The notes: generated from the sequence alone by a model not told the origin. DNA of 6,973 bases from Gammaproteobacteria bacterium UBA3532 (GCA_002376965.1 DFOV01000378.1:1-6973), one strand, 5' to 3'. Shown: positions 1 to 6,485, counted from the first letter of the stretch. Numbers and translations: made by a program.

Positions 1-1935
1 CCACTCTCCCAGCACATTGTCGTATTGGTGTTCGGCTTTCGCTTCGGTATAAGTGTAATAAAAATTACCTGTAATTTTTGAAACACCAGTCAGCACATTA
101 TCGAAGCGATACTGGCCACGATATTCAAAGCCCTTGATCTTGCGCTTCCCTACATTGGTTGCACCAGCAATCACGTTGTCATAATTAGCGAAAAATAGCG
201 ACATATCATTGAGTAGATAGCGGGTTTGATGAACCACAACGAACTCAAGATTTTTTGCCTTCTCGGGTTTTAGGTCTGGATTGGCCGCTCGGCCATTAAA
301 GCTACCAAATAAATCTTTGGGCGAAGGCTCCTGAATTGCTTCGCCATATATTAACTTCCAGGTCGTGCGGGGCGTGGCATGGTATATCACTGCGCCTCGG
401 GGATTCAAATCACTGCCGTAAATACTGTTCTGATCCCAGCGAATACCAGCGTTTAGCCGCCAATCGCCCAGCTCATAAATACCCTGTATAAAACCGCCGC
501 GATCGATGGTTTGCACTTGATTGTCACTGGAAACTGAGTCCGCATCAAAACGAGGCGGCAACGTCGTATAGTTTTCAGAAGAAATTGCACCGGCTTCCAC
601 CACCCCTGAACCATCGGAAGAAAAGCCTGTACTCGAACTCTCTGCCTGCTCAGGACAATAGCCGGTTCCGTCCCAATAGTTACAGATCATATAGGCTTTG
701 GTTAGTGTCTTCTGCTCATACTTGTATCCAGCCGATAGGTTCAGCCTTGCATTGGGCTGCCACTGCAATTGCTGCTCAAGCCGCCAGGCTGAATTGAAGC
801 TGTTCCAATCAGACAGACTTACAAAGTTACCAAATGACTCAACCCAATCGCCCCCCACACGGCTCTCACGATATAGCAACTCACTATCTAACTGGAAGGG
901 TTCTCCAAAGCGAGAGGTATTGTGCAAAAACGTCTGCAAAGACTCGTGATACCAAGAGGAATTAGGCTGAGCATCAGAGAATGAATAATACGGCCCATAG
1001 CCCTCATCAGTCTCCCAGTGCATGAACCCCGCACTCCAATCACGCCATTCCAACTCGGCATATAACCCTTGGTTTTCACTTGGATCGGCAAAGCGACCTA
1101 GGCGTTTGCCATTGTATTTTTCGCCAGAATCTATCGTGCCATTAACATTTACATCCCCAGCCGGACTTGATTGGCCAGTTACCGAATCAACTCCGTCACC
1201 AATACCAGCACCCCATGCCTCGACATCATACAACCTCGATTCATCGGTGTAGCCCCACTCGGCGTAGTCATCAATACCAGGCTCGTCACTACGGAATACG
1301 CGGGCGCCTAACTGGTAGCTAAGCTCGCTTAACTGACCGCTGGTAAAGATATCCAATGCAGCCGTATTATTGGAGCCATAATGTACCGATGCAGAATAAT
1401 GAGCCTGTTGTTCAGCCGCCTTAGTAATCACATTGATCACCCCTAGAAAGGCATTCGGACCATAGACAGCTCCTGCTGGGCCATATAATACTTCAACCCG
1501 CTCAATAATATTCATAGGGTACTGACGCGATAGCTGAACCGAGTGGTTCCAAAGGTTATTGTCGACTCGGCCATTGACCAAAAAGAGCGTGCGTTGGAAC
1601 CAAGGAGTTCGATAACCACGTTGATAGGCTACCACCTGCATGGTGCCATTCGTCGTAATTACATCAAATCCCGGCAAATCGATTAGCAGGTCGTCCAAGC
1701 TGTCATATCCACGCCGTTGTATGGTTTGCTGATCAATAGTCAACATTGCCGCCGGTGCGTCACGCAAGCTTTCATTTACCCCCGATGCGGTCTCAGATAC
1801 TTCATACATCGCAGTGCGTTGCATTAATAGATCATCCAGGCTCATTCCCTGTAAACGCTGTTGTTCCGCCGCCCAAGCTGGTTGGGCTCCGCAAGCGAAT
1901 AACAATGACCACAAACAATATCGAACAACCCGCAA
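1..1935 (-). CDS. TonB-dependent outer-membrane receptor, partial (C-terminus beyond left edge)
   Basis: An uninterrupted frame of 645 codons runs off the left edge. TonB-dependent receptors are outer-membrane beta-barrels that import scarce nutrients using TonB/ExbBD energy. Seen: a signal peptide at residues 1-22 (arginines, hydrophobic run, PAWA cleavage motif), then a plug domain at about 45-175 ending in the classic pattern IERVEVLYGPAGAVYG and GVINVITK (K172). Beyond it lies barrel sequence rich in aromatic alternation, with the family motif NPDLKPE at 552-558. Typical family length is 650-900 residues, so roughly the last barrel strands are missing. The start is TTG at 1935: GAGGT lies 7 nt upstream and this start gives the cleanest signal peptide. 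An in-frame GTG at 1965 is the alternative, below an in-frame stop at 1975-1977. Oddities: an EF-hand-like loop at 261-272 and a cysteine pair C418/C427. The substrate cannot be read from sequence. It is transcribed divergently from the hybrid kinase. Confidence 0.93.
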   Translation of the reverse strand, partial: MRVVRYCLWSLLFACGAQPAWAAEQQRLQGMSLDDLLMQRTAMYEVSETASGVNESLRDAPAAMLTIDQQTIQRRGYDSLDDLLIDLPGFDVITTNGTMQVVAYQRGYRTPWFQRTLFLVNGRVDNNLWNHSVQLSRQYPMNIIERVEVLYGPAGAVYGPNAFLGVINVITKAAEQQAHYSASVHYGSNNTAALDIFTSGQLSELSYQLGARVFRSDEPGIDDYAEWGYTDESRLYDVEAWGAGIGDGVDSVTGQSSPAGDVNVNGTIDSGEKYNGKRLGRFADPSENQGLYAELEWRDWSAGFMHWETDEGYGPYYSFSDAQPNSSWYHESLQTFLHNTSRFGEPFQLDSELLYRESRVGGDWVESFGNFVSLSDWNSFNSAWRLEQQLQWQPNARLNLSAGYKYEQKTLTKAYMICNYWDGTGYCPEQAESSSTGFSSDGSGVVEAGAISSENYTTLPPRFDADSVSSDNQVQTIDRGGFIQGIYELGDWRLNAGIRWDQNSIYGSDLNPRGAVIYHATPRTTWKLIYGEAIQEPSPKDLFGSFNGRAANPDLKPEKAKNLEFVVVHQTRYLLNDMSLFFANYDNVIAGATNVGKRKIKGFEYRGQYRFDNVLTGVSKITGNFYYTYTEAKAEHQYDNVLGEW

Positions 1936-1942
1936 AATACTT

Positions 1943-1947
1943 ACCTC
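1943..1947 (-). promoter_or_regulatory. Ribosome binding site deciding the TTG start of the receptor
   Basis: The minus strand reads GAGGT here, followed by 7 nt and then TTG (1935-1933). No comparable Shine-Dalgarno sequence precedes the in-frame GTG at 1965. The site is therefore the main reason for choosing the unusual TTG initiation codon. Confidence 0.6.
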
Positions 1948-1964
1948 AAAATGAAAGGACTCCA

Positions 1965-1978
1965 CTAAATCAGTTTAG
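1965..1978. repeat. Short inverted repeat over the receptor's candidate -10 box
   Basis: CTAAA (1965-1969) and TTTAG (1974-1978) are perfect 5-bp arms around a 4-nt spacer. It overlaps the candidate -10 hexamer of the receptor gene, so it could be an operator for a dimeric regulator. Arms this short in AT-rich DNA also arise by chance. Confidence 0.3.
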
Positions 1979-1999
1979 ACACCGCTGACGGTTTCGCAA
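1972..1999 (-). promoter_or_regulatory. Candidate sigma-70 promoter of the TonB-dependent receptor
   Basis: On the minus strand TTGCGA (1999-1994) is followed by 16 nt and TAAACT (1977-1972). The two hexamers match the -35 and -10 consensus at four positions each. Transcription would begin near 1965, giving a leader of about 30 nt before the TTG start. That would also place the alternative GTG start at the very transcript end, which argues against it. Two inverted repeats overlap the two hexamers. This was found by eye only. Confidence 0.4.
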
Positions 2000-2007
2000 A
2001 AATTGCG
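1995..2007. repeat. Short inverted repeat over the receptor's candidate -35 box
   Basis: CGCAA (1995-1999), AAA, TTGCG (2003-2007) is a perfect 5-bp inverted repeat with a 3-nt centre. It lies between the divergent receptor and kinase genes and overlaps the candidate -35 hexamer of the receptor. It is a plausible regulator site by position alone. No family of regulator can be assigned. Confidence 0.3.
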
Positions 2008-2076
2008 CATACCCAAATGCCTAGTTTGCAACTAAACTTTTGCTATGTATTCTGTATTCGATATAGCACCGCTCCC

Positions 2077-4395
2077 ATGTTAAATGCGTTCAAGCAACGA
2101 AAAGACCGCCGGGCACCTGTCGGTGTATCCAAGGTGGCATACCGACTACTGGTGACAGCTGTGCTGCTGATTCTTCCTTTGATTTTCATTGTCTACCTTT
2201 ACATAAGCCAGCTCACACAGGACTTAGCTATAGCAGCACGCCAACGTGCCCAAATAGAGACCGTAAAGCAGTTAACCCTGCTCAATGGCCTGTTCGCTCA
2301 ACGCTTAGCTACGCCAGCATCACCGACCCAAATGACTGCAGATGACCAGCTTGATGTTCTCGCTCTTGCTCACCGGGTTGTGAAAGAACTTCGTCGTCAT
2401 CTTCCACCTTCTGCGGACATAAGCTCTCAACTGGAAGACTGCGTTATTCAACGTCAAAATACCCGAATGACCGCCTTATCCAGCCAACTGGCAGATAGCT
2501 GTCTTAACATTTTTTACAATACTTACGAAACCATTGCTTATTTCTCTGACGTGATGCATATATCATCGGCAACGGATCGCCATCGCGCCATGCTCGTTAC
2601 CCAGCAACTACCACTGATACTCAATCAAAGCTTACAGGTGTTGCAAAATATTCGCCGTCTAAGCACCCAACGTAGACCAGGATCGCTACGCCAACAACAG
2701 CAAGAAACAGAGGGCAAACTGGCCGCGCTTATCACCGCCACCGACAAACAGTCTGGTGAACTGCAGGCAATTGTTCGTCCGGTGTTGGATAACATGCAAA
2801 AAACGCTGGAGAAAATCAAGCGCCTGGCATTTATTGGCGTTTTAGATGGAACTCAGGAAACCAGTATGAATATTATCCATGATATTACAGAGCTCCGTCA
2901 TCAGAGTACTGAATTGGCCAGCCGGCTTCAGGGTAAGGCCATCACCCACCTCAACAACTTAGACAACTCACTGTCAACCCAAGAACAAAGCATTCAAACC
3001 CAAATTAACACCATCATTATCATGGTGATTTGCATCGTTATTCTGGCCATTCTGTTGGGTTACTTTGTGATTGGTAACATTCGCGAAATGCAGTTCTATT
3101 TAAAAAGCCAGAACAGGCTTCTTGAACTCCGTGTAACAGAAAGAACTCAGGAAATCGCAGAGGCTAACCGTAAAACTGAAGAGTTGAATGAAATTCTAGT
3201 CGAACAAAATAAGGAGGCTCAACACCTGGCCGACAAAGCCGAGTCGGCCAATCGCGCCAAAAGCCTTTTTCTCGCCGCAATGAGCCATGAAATACGCACC
3301 CCGCTCAATGCCGTTATTGGCGGCTCGGATCTATTAAGGCAAACAGCGCTCAACAATCGCCAGCGCGACTTGCTAAAAATGATACATCAATCGGGAAAGA
3401 CATTGTTGGAGCTAGTCAATGACGTGCTCGATTTTTCTAAAATTGAAGCTGGCGAACTCACCCTGGAGCAAGTCTCTTTTTCCCCAAAAAAGCTAGTTGA
3501 AGAGCTGATAAACATGTTTCAGTTTAAAGCCCAGGAAAAACACCTAACCCTGACCCACATTTTCGATCCAAGTTGCCATGGCAAATGGGAAGGGGACCCC
3601 ACCCGCGTTAAACAAATCATTATGAATCTGTTAAGTAATGCGATTAAGTTCACCGACAATGGCTCCGTCACCTGTCACCTGGATAAAACTGAAAAGGGCA
3701 TATTACGCATTCGGGTAACGGATACTGGAATCGGCATTCAACCGGATAAAATCGCCACGTTGTTTGATGCCTTTGTCCAAAGCGACAACTCTATTACACG
3801 GAAATACGGTGGTTCAGGGCTGGGCCTAAGTATCACCAAGCGCTTGATAGAATTAATGGGAGGAGACATTACCGTCAGCAGCAAGGAAGAGGTCGGTACA
3901 ACATTTGAGGTAATCCTTCCACTAAAACAACGGCAACAAGAAGGGGCTATTCCACTAGACGAACCGGATACACAACAGAGTGAAGCATTGGGAACACAAC
4001 GCTTATCTGGTCACGTTTTGCTGGCTGAAGATGTCGTTATCAACCAGATGATTGCCACCGAAGTACTTTCAGGATATGGATTACAAGTCAGCTGTGCTAA
4101 CAATGGTCAGGAAGCTGTCGACAAGTACCAAAAGCATACATATGACCTGATTTTAATGGACATCCATATGCCGGTGATGGATGGCCTAGAGGCCACCAGC
4201 AAGATCCGCGAAATCGAAAAGGCACAAGCTGCTCACTCCCCTATTCCGATAATTGCAATGACAGCCGATGTTCTGGCCGAAACTCCTGCTCGAACTCAAC
4301 GAGCAGGGCTTGATGATTACGTACCTAAGCCTTTTGAACCCGATGAGCTGTTTCGGGTTTTGCAAAAGCACTTGAATAAGCCACCCAAAAGCTGA
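2077..4395 (+). CDS. Hybrid sensor histidine kinase with C-terminal receiver domain
   Basis: Inner-membrane sensor kinase of 772 residues. In order: a basic N-terminus, TM1 at about 22-44, an extracytoplasmic mostly helical sensor at 47-308 with no family I recognise, and TM2 at about 310-333. A long coiled-coil linker with no clear HAMP domain follows, then a HisKA domain with phospho-accepting H404 in SHEIRTP. The HATPase_c domain has N521 (N box), D549-TGIG (G1) and GGSGLGLS from 578 (G2). The receiver domain has E651/D652, phospho-acceptor D695 in LMDIHMP, T729 and K751. All catalytic residues are present. There is no C-terminal HPt, so onward transfer needs a separate HPt protein not seen here. 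C122 and C142 in the sensor could form a disulfide. ATG at 2077 is preferred because the basic stretch then leads straight into TM1. An in-frame ATG at 2017 (792 residues) is possible, and neither has a visible Shine-Dalgarno. It is divergent from the TonB receptor. Confidence 0.93.
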   Translation: MLNAFKQRKDRRAPVGVSKVAYRLLVTAVLLILPLIFIVYLYISQLTQDLAIAARQRAQIETVKQLTLLNGLFAQRLATPASPTQMTADDQLDVLALAHRVVKELRRHLPPSADISSQLEDCVIQRQNTRMTALSSQLADSCLNIFYNTYETIAYFSDVMHISSATDRHRAMLVTQQLPLILNQSLQVLQNIRRLSTQRRPGSLRQQQQETEGKLAALITATDKQSGELQAIVRPVLDNMQKTLEKIKRLAFIGVLDGTQETSMNIIHDITELRHQSTELASRLQGKAITHLNNLDNSLSTQEQSIQTQINTIIIMVICIVILAILLGYFVIGNIREMQFYLKSQNRLLELRVTERTQEIAEANRKTEELNEILVEQNKEAQHLADKAESANRAKSLFLAAMSHEIRTPLNAVIGGSDLLRQTALNNRQRDLLKMIHQSGKTLLELVNDVLDFSKIEAGELTLEQVSFSPKKLVEELINMFQFKAQEKHLTLTHIFDPSCHGKWEGDPTRVKQIIMNLLSNAIKFTDNGSVTCHLDKTEKGILRIRVTDTGIGIQPDKIATLFDAFVQSDNSITRKYGGSGLGLSITKRLIELMGGDITVSSKEEVGTTFEVILPLKQRQQEGAIPLDEPDTQQSEALGTQRLSGHVLLAEDVVINQMIATEVLSGYGLQVSCANNGQEAVDKYQKHTYDLILMDIHMPVMDGLEATSKIREIEKAQAAHSPIPIIAMTADVLAETPARTQRAGLDDYVPKPFEPDELFRVLQKHLNKPPKS

Positions 4396-4414
4396 ATACT
4401 GACGCTTTCCCCTT

Positions 4415-4450
4415 TTTACCCGAACAACAACCTTTACCCAAATAACAACC
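4415..4450 (+). repeat. Two-copy 18-bp tandem direct repeat
   Basis: Copies at 4415-4432 and 4433-4450 both follow TTTACCC-(N)4-AACAACC-like sequence and agree at 16 of 18 positions. They fill part of the 112-bp gap between the kinase stop and the next start. No GC-rich stem followed by a T-run is visible in this gap, so kinase transcripts may read into the next gene. A local duplication is the simplest explanation. Confidence 0.6.
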
Positions 4451-4507
4451 TGGCTCAAACGCCATTTTTCCCCAAACAGCAATGATAAATAACAAATAGT
4501 AACAACA

Positions 4508-4846
4508 ATGGTTAAACACAAGCACTCAACTCCCTCTCCTCAAACCCAAGACGAAGCCTTGCGCCTTGCCAAAGCTAATCAACGACCAGGGCAAACCAAA
4601 GAGCAAACTAAACTGGTTGCTCAAGGGATCCAAAAAGGGATCGAGCAATATAAAAAGCAACAAAAAGCCAAAGCACGCGAGCGAGATAAGCAAAAAAAGA
4701 AAGCTAGCCAGCAACAAGAAACCCACAAAATCGAAGTATCCGATCCCCCTCCATCACCCAGCCGTATGGCTCAATACCTTCCGTGGGGACTATTAATCAT
4801 TTCGTGGATAGGCTTTATTGCCTATATTGGAAATTTCGCTAATTAA
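4508..4846 (+). CDS. Small basic membrane-anchored protein, DUF2956-like
   Basis: A 112-residue protein of unknown function. The first part contains a conserved-looking stretch (PSPQTQDEA, then RPGQTKEQTKLVAQGIQKG), which I recognise from memory as the DUF2956 family of Vibrio, Shewanella and relatives. Residues about 48-72 are very rich in lysine, arginine and glutamine and should be a charged helix. Residues about 90-109 (LPWGLLIISWIGFIAYIG) form one membrane segment next to the C-terminus. The layout suggests a cytoplasmic basic head anchored by a C-terminal tail. Family proteins are of about this length, so it appears complete. No clear Shine-Dalgarno precedes the ATG. It lies 112 bp after the kinase on the same strand and could be cotranscribed with it. 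It ends 5 bp from the convergent dinB stop. No function is assigned. Confidence 0.85.
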   Translation: MVKHKHSTPSPQTQDEALRLAKANQRPGQTKEQTKLVAQGIQKGIEQYKKQQKAKARERDKQKKKASQQQETHKIEVSDPPPSPSRMAQYLPWGLLIISWIGFIAYIGNFAN

Positions 4847-4851
4847 GGCTT

Positions 4852-5931
4852 TCAAACTCCCGGCAACCGCAACTGCTCACCGAGTGCGGCGGAAGTTGGC
4901 TTGAATCTGACACCAAGACCCACAAGGCGAACCGGGCGCCGACCACGCTGAAAAGCTTCGGCTATCAGCTGGATATAGAGTGGCGAGCTCAAGTCATCCA
5001 GTTTTATCTCACCACTTTTTTCCGCCGTAGTCTGAGTAAAGTCATTAAATTTGAGCTTAACCACCAAACCGGTCATTTTACACGGAACCGACAACGAGCT
5101 TTGATAGCGCTGGATCCGCTGCTTTAACTCATCAAGTAACCCCTTAATGGCGTCTTGAACACTGTCTAATCCAGGCAGGTCGTCACTAAATGTTCTCTCA
5201 ACACTTAGCGACTTTCTCTCTCGCTGGGTGCGTACCGGACGGTCGTCAGTGCCATGTGCCAGTAAGTACAGATGCTTACCGAATTTACCAAAAGCTTTCA
5301 CCATATCAGGCTCTTTTCGCAACCGAATATCTGCGCAAGTATGCAATCCTTGTTCTTTCAGCTTGCGAGCGGTGACACTCCCAACACCGTGCAATTTTTC
5401 CACAGTAAGTTGTCGCACAAATGCATCAACCTGCTCTGGCGTAATAACAAACAAACCATCCGGCTTTTGCCAATCACTGGCGATCTTGGCTAAAAACTTA
5501 TTCGGAGCAACACCCGCAGACACGACAATACCTACTTCTTTCTTTACCTGTCGACGTATCGACTCAGCAATCCGCGTTGCGCTGCCACTGAACATGCGAC
5601 ATTCACTGACATCCAAATAGGCTTCATCAAGTGAAAGTGGCTCTATCTCCTGAGTGTAACGTTGAAAAATTTGGTGGATTTGCTGTGAGGCCTGCTTGTA
5701 TTGGGCAAAGCGCGGTGGAACAACCAGTAAATGCGGGCATTGTTGAAGCGCAATCGACGTTGCCATGGCTGAGCGTATCCCAAATCGTCGCGCTTCATAG
5801 TTGCAGGTAGTTAAAACACCTCGTCGACCGCGACCTCCCACTGCCAGCGGACGACCGCGCCATTGCGGATGATCGCGCATTTCCACCGCGGCATAGAAAC
5901 AGTCACAATCACAATGAATAATTTTTCGCAT
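4852..5931 (-). CDS. dinB: DNA polymerase IV (Y-family translesion polymerase)
   Basis: A 359-residue protein, close to the 351 residues of E. coli DinB. Y-family polymerases copy past damaged template bases with low fidelity, in the cytoplasm at stalled forks. Seen: the N-terminus MRKIIH with catalytic D8 inside CDCDCFYAAVE, and Y13 at the steric-gate position that excludes ribonucleotides. SLDEAYLDV carries D102/E103, the second metal-ligand pair. A helix-hairpin-helix thumb region (KLHGVGSVTARKLKEQGL) and the little-finger domain follow. The C-terminal QLRLPGV resembles the beta-clamp binding peptide of DinB. Nothing essential is missing. ATG at 5931 matches the family N-terminus exactly; its Shine-Dalgarno is weak. 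Three alternating cysteines (C7, C9, C11) surround the first metal ligands; C7 is the less familiar one. Upstream are a candidate promoter and a degenerate LexA-like box, which fits SOS control but does not prove it. It stands alone on this strand. Confidence 0.97.
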   Translation of the reverse strand: MRKIIHCDCDCFYAAVEMRDHPQWRGRPLAVGGRGRRGVLTTCNYEARRFGIRSAMATSIALQQCPHLLVVPPRFAQYKQASQQIHQIFQRYTQEIEPLSLDEAYLDVSECRMFSGSATRIAESIRRQVKKEVGIVVSAGVAPNKFLAKIASDWQKPDGLFVITPEQVDAFVRQLTVEKLHGVGSVTARKLKEQGLHTCADIRLRKEPDMVKAFGKFGKHLYLLAHGTDDRPVRTQRERKSLSVERTFSDDLPGLDSVQDAIKGLLDELKQRIQRYQSSLSVPCKMTGLVVKLKFNDFTQTTAEKSGEIKLDDLSSPLYIQLIAEAFQRGRRPVRLVGLGVRFKPTSAALGEQLRLPGV

Positions 5932-5948
5932 AGCAAACCGGCACCAAG

Positions 5949-5964
5949 GTGTTCACATGGACAG
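5949..5964 (-). promoter_or_regulatory. Possible degenerate LexA (SOS) box upstream of dinB
   Basis: On the minus strand the site reads CTGT, 8 nt, ACAC, one mismatch from the CTGT-N8-ACAG core of gammaproteobacterial LexA boxes. The inner 8 nt lack the usual alternating AT. It lies 18-33 bp before the dinB start and just overlaps the candidate -10 hexamer, where a repressor would be expected. dinB is an SOS gene in E. coli. The match alone is weak. Confidence 0.25.
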
Positions 5965-5992
5965 TTTACTCCCTATACTCGAATGACTTCAA
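5963..5992 (-). promoter_or_regulatory. Candidate dinB promoter
   Basis: On the minus strand TTGAAG (5992-5987) is followed by 18 nt and TAAACT (5968-5963). This would start transcription near 5957, about 25 nt before the dinB ATG. The -35 hexamer lies inside the hairpin-rich segment that may be a dispersed repeat. It was judged by eye. Confidence 0.35.
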
Positions 5993-6057
5993 GATACTTA
6001 AGCAGTGTCGTTCGCAAGACACGATGGCGACAACTTCTATATATTCCCTCCGCAGGG
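5972..6057. repeat. Cluster of short hairpins, possible dispersed palindromic element
   Basis: Three inverted repeats lie in about 85 bp of non-coding DNA. The first is CTCGAA/TTCAAG at about 5978-5993 (one mismatch, 4-nt loop). The second is GTGTC (6005-6009) with GACAC (6018-6022). The third is CCCT (6046-6049) with AGGG (6054-6057). The segment sits between the stop of the SUKH gene and the start of dinB, both on the minus strand. It could be a small intergenic repeat family, or structured RNA that separates the two transcripts. The last hairpin is not followed by a T-run, so it is not a standard intrinsic terminator. No second copy is in the window. Confidence 0.35.
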
Positions 6058-6086
6058 CAGGATAATTTTACGATATTTTGCGCTGG

Positions 6087-6485
6087 TTAGGATTCCAGCC
6101 ACACCTCTTTAGCCCAATCCCAAATAGATGGCCACTGCTCTTCCAGCTGAAGCTCGCCACGCCAAGCAGTGATAATACCCTGTTCATTAATGCAAAAGAA
6201 ATCCCCGTCACACTCACATATCGGGATCTGCTCTCTGGGCACACCAATATCCCATGCTCTTGATGCAACTTCTGGAAGGTAGGTGTGAGACTGTGCTTCT
6301 GTAACCGTTACTGGTTCTACCGAGCCATAAACGACATCACTTACCGTTAATAAGAAGGCTTTAAACTCATCTGGCAATCCAATTAAGATTTGTTCTTCGA
6401 TTTCAACCAGCAAATCTTCATCCGGTAACTCCAACGGTATTGGGACGGGTTCGTTGGCTTCCCGTAATAAGTCAATAACATCCAT
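6087..6485 (-). CDS. SMI1/KNR4 (SUKH) family protein
   Basis: A 132-residue acidic cytoplasmic protein with no signal peptide or membrane segment. It resembles SMI1/KNR4-type proteins that I recall as a conserved single-copy gene in Pseudomonas and relatives: an N-terminal REANEPVPIPLELP, a central LPDEFKAFLLTVSDVVYGS, and a tryptophan-rich C-terminus ending SIWDWAKEVWLES. SUKH domains are common as immunity proteins against contact-dependent or polymorphic toxins. This conserved type stands alone with no toxin gene beside it, so an immunity role is not supported here. The start at 6485 has GAGGT about 10 nt upstream on the minus strand. It is divergent from the PilZ gene and lies 155 bp upstream of dinB on the same strand. 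The family call is fairly firm; the biological role is unknown. Confidence 0.88.
   Translation of the reverse strand: MDVIDLLREANEPVPIPLELPDEDLLVEIEEQILIGLPDEFKAFLLTVSDVVYGSVEPVTVTEAQSHTYLPEVASRAWDIGVPREQIPICECDGDFFCINEQGIITAWRGELQLEEQWPSIWDWAKEVWLES

Noticed and set aside
585..1252. Several plus-strand open frames of 67-83 codons over the receptor gene
   Set aside because: They lie opposite the receptor's intact 645-codon frame, resemble no family, lack ribosome binding sites and overlap each other.
1885..1935. Lipoprotein signal in the receptor (LFAC, cysteine 15)
   Set aside because: Phenylalanine at the -2 position is unusual for a lipobox, TonB-dependent receptors are rarely lipoproteins, and a standard PAWA cleavage site follows.
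2017..2076. Extended N-terminus of the kinase from the ATG at 2017
   Set aside because: The extra 20 residues contain no feature, and the ATG at 2077 begins the usual short basic stretch before TM1. It remains possible, as neither start has a clear Shine-Dalgarno.
4186..4525. Minus-strand frames of 111 and 66 codons over the kinase end and following gap
   Set aside because: They are antisense to the receiver domain, whose plus-strand frame has all conserved residues. The cysteine- and tyrosine-rich product looks like a translation shadow.
5190..5620. Plus-strand frames of 61, 130 and 73 codons opposite dinB
   Set aside because: DinB on the minus strand is complete and well conserved; these frames have no recognisable domain or start signal.
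6046..6057. CCCT/AGGG hairpin as an intrinsic terminator of the SUKH gene
   Set aside because: The stem is only 4 bp and no T-run follows on the minus strand.
6087..6485. SUKH protein as the immunity half of a toxin-immunity pair
   Set aside because: No toxin-like gene is adjacent, and this type appears to be a conserved stand-alone chromosomal gene in relatives.
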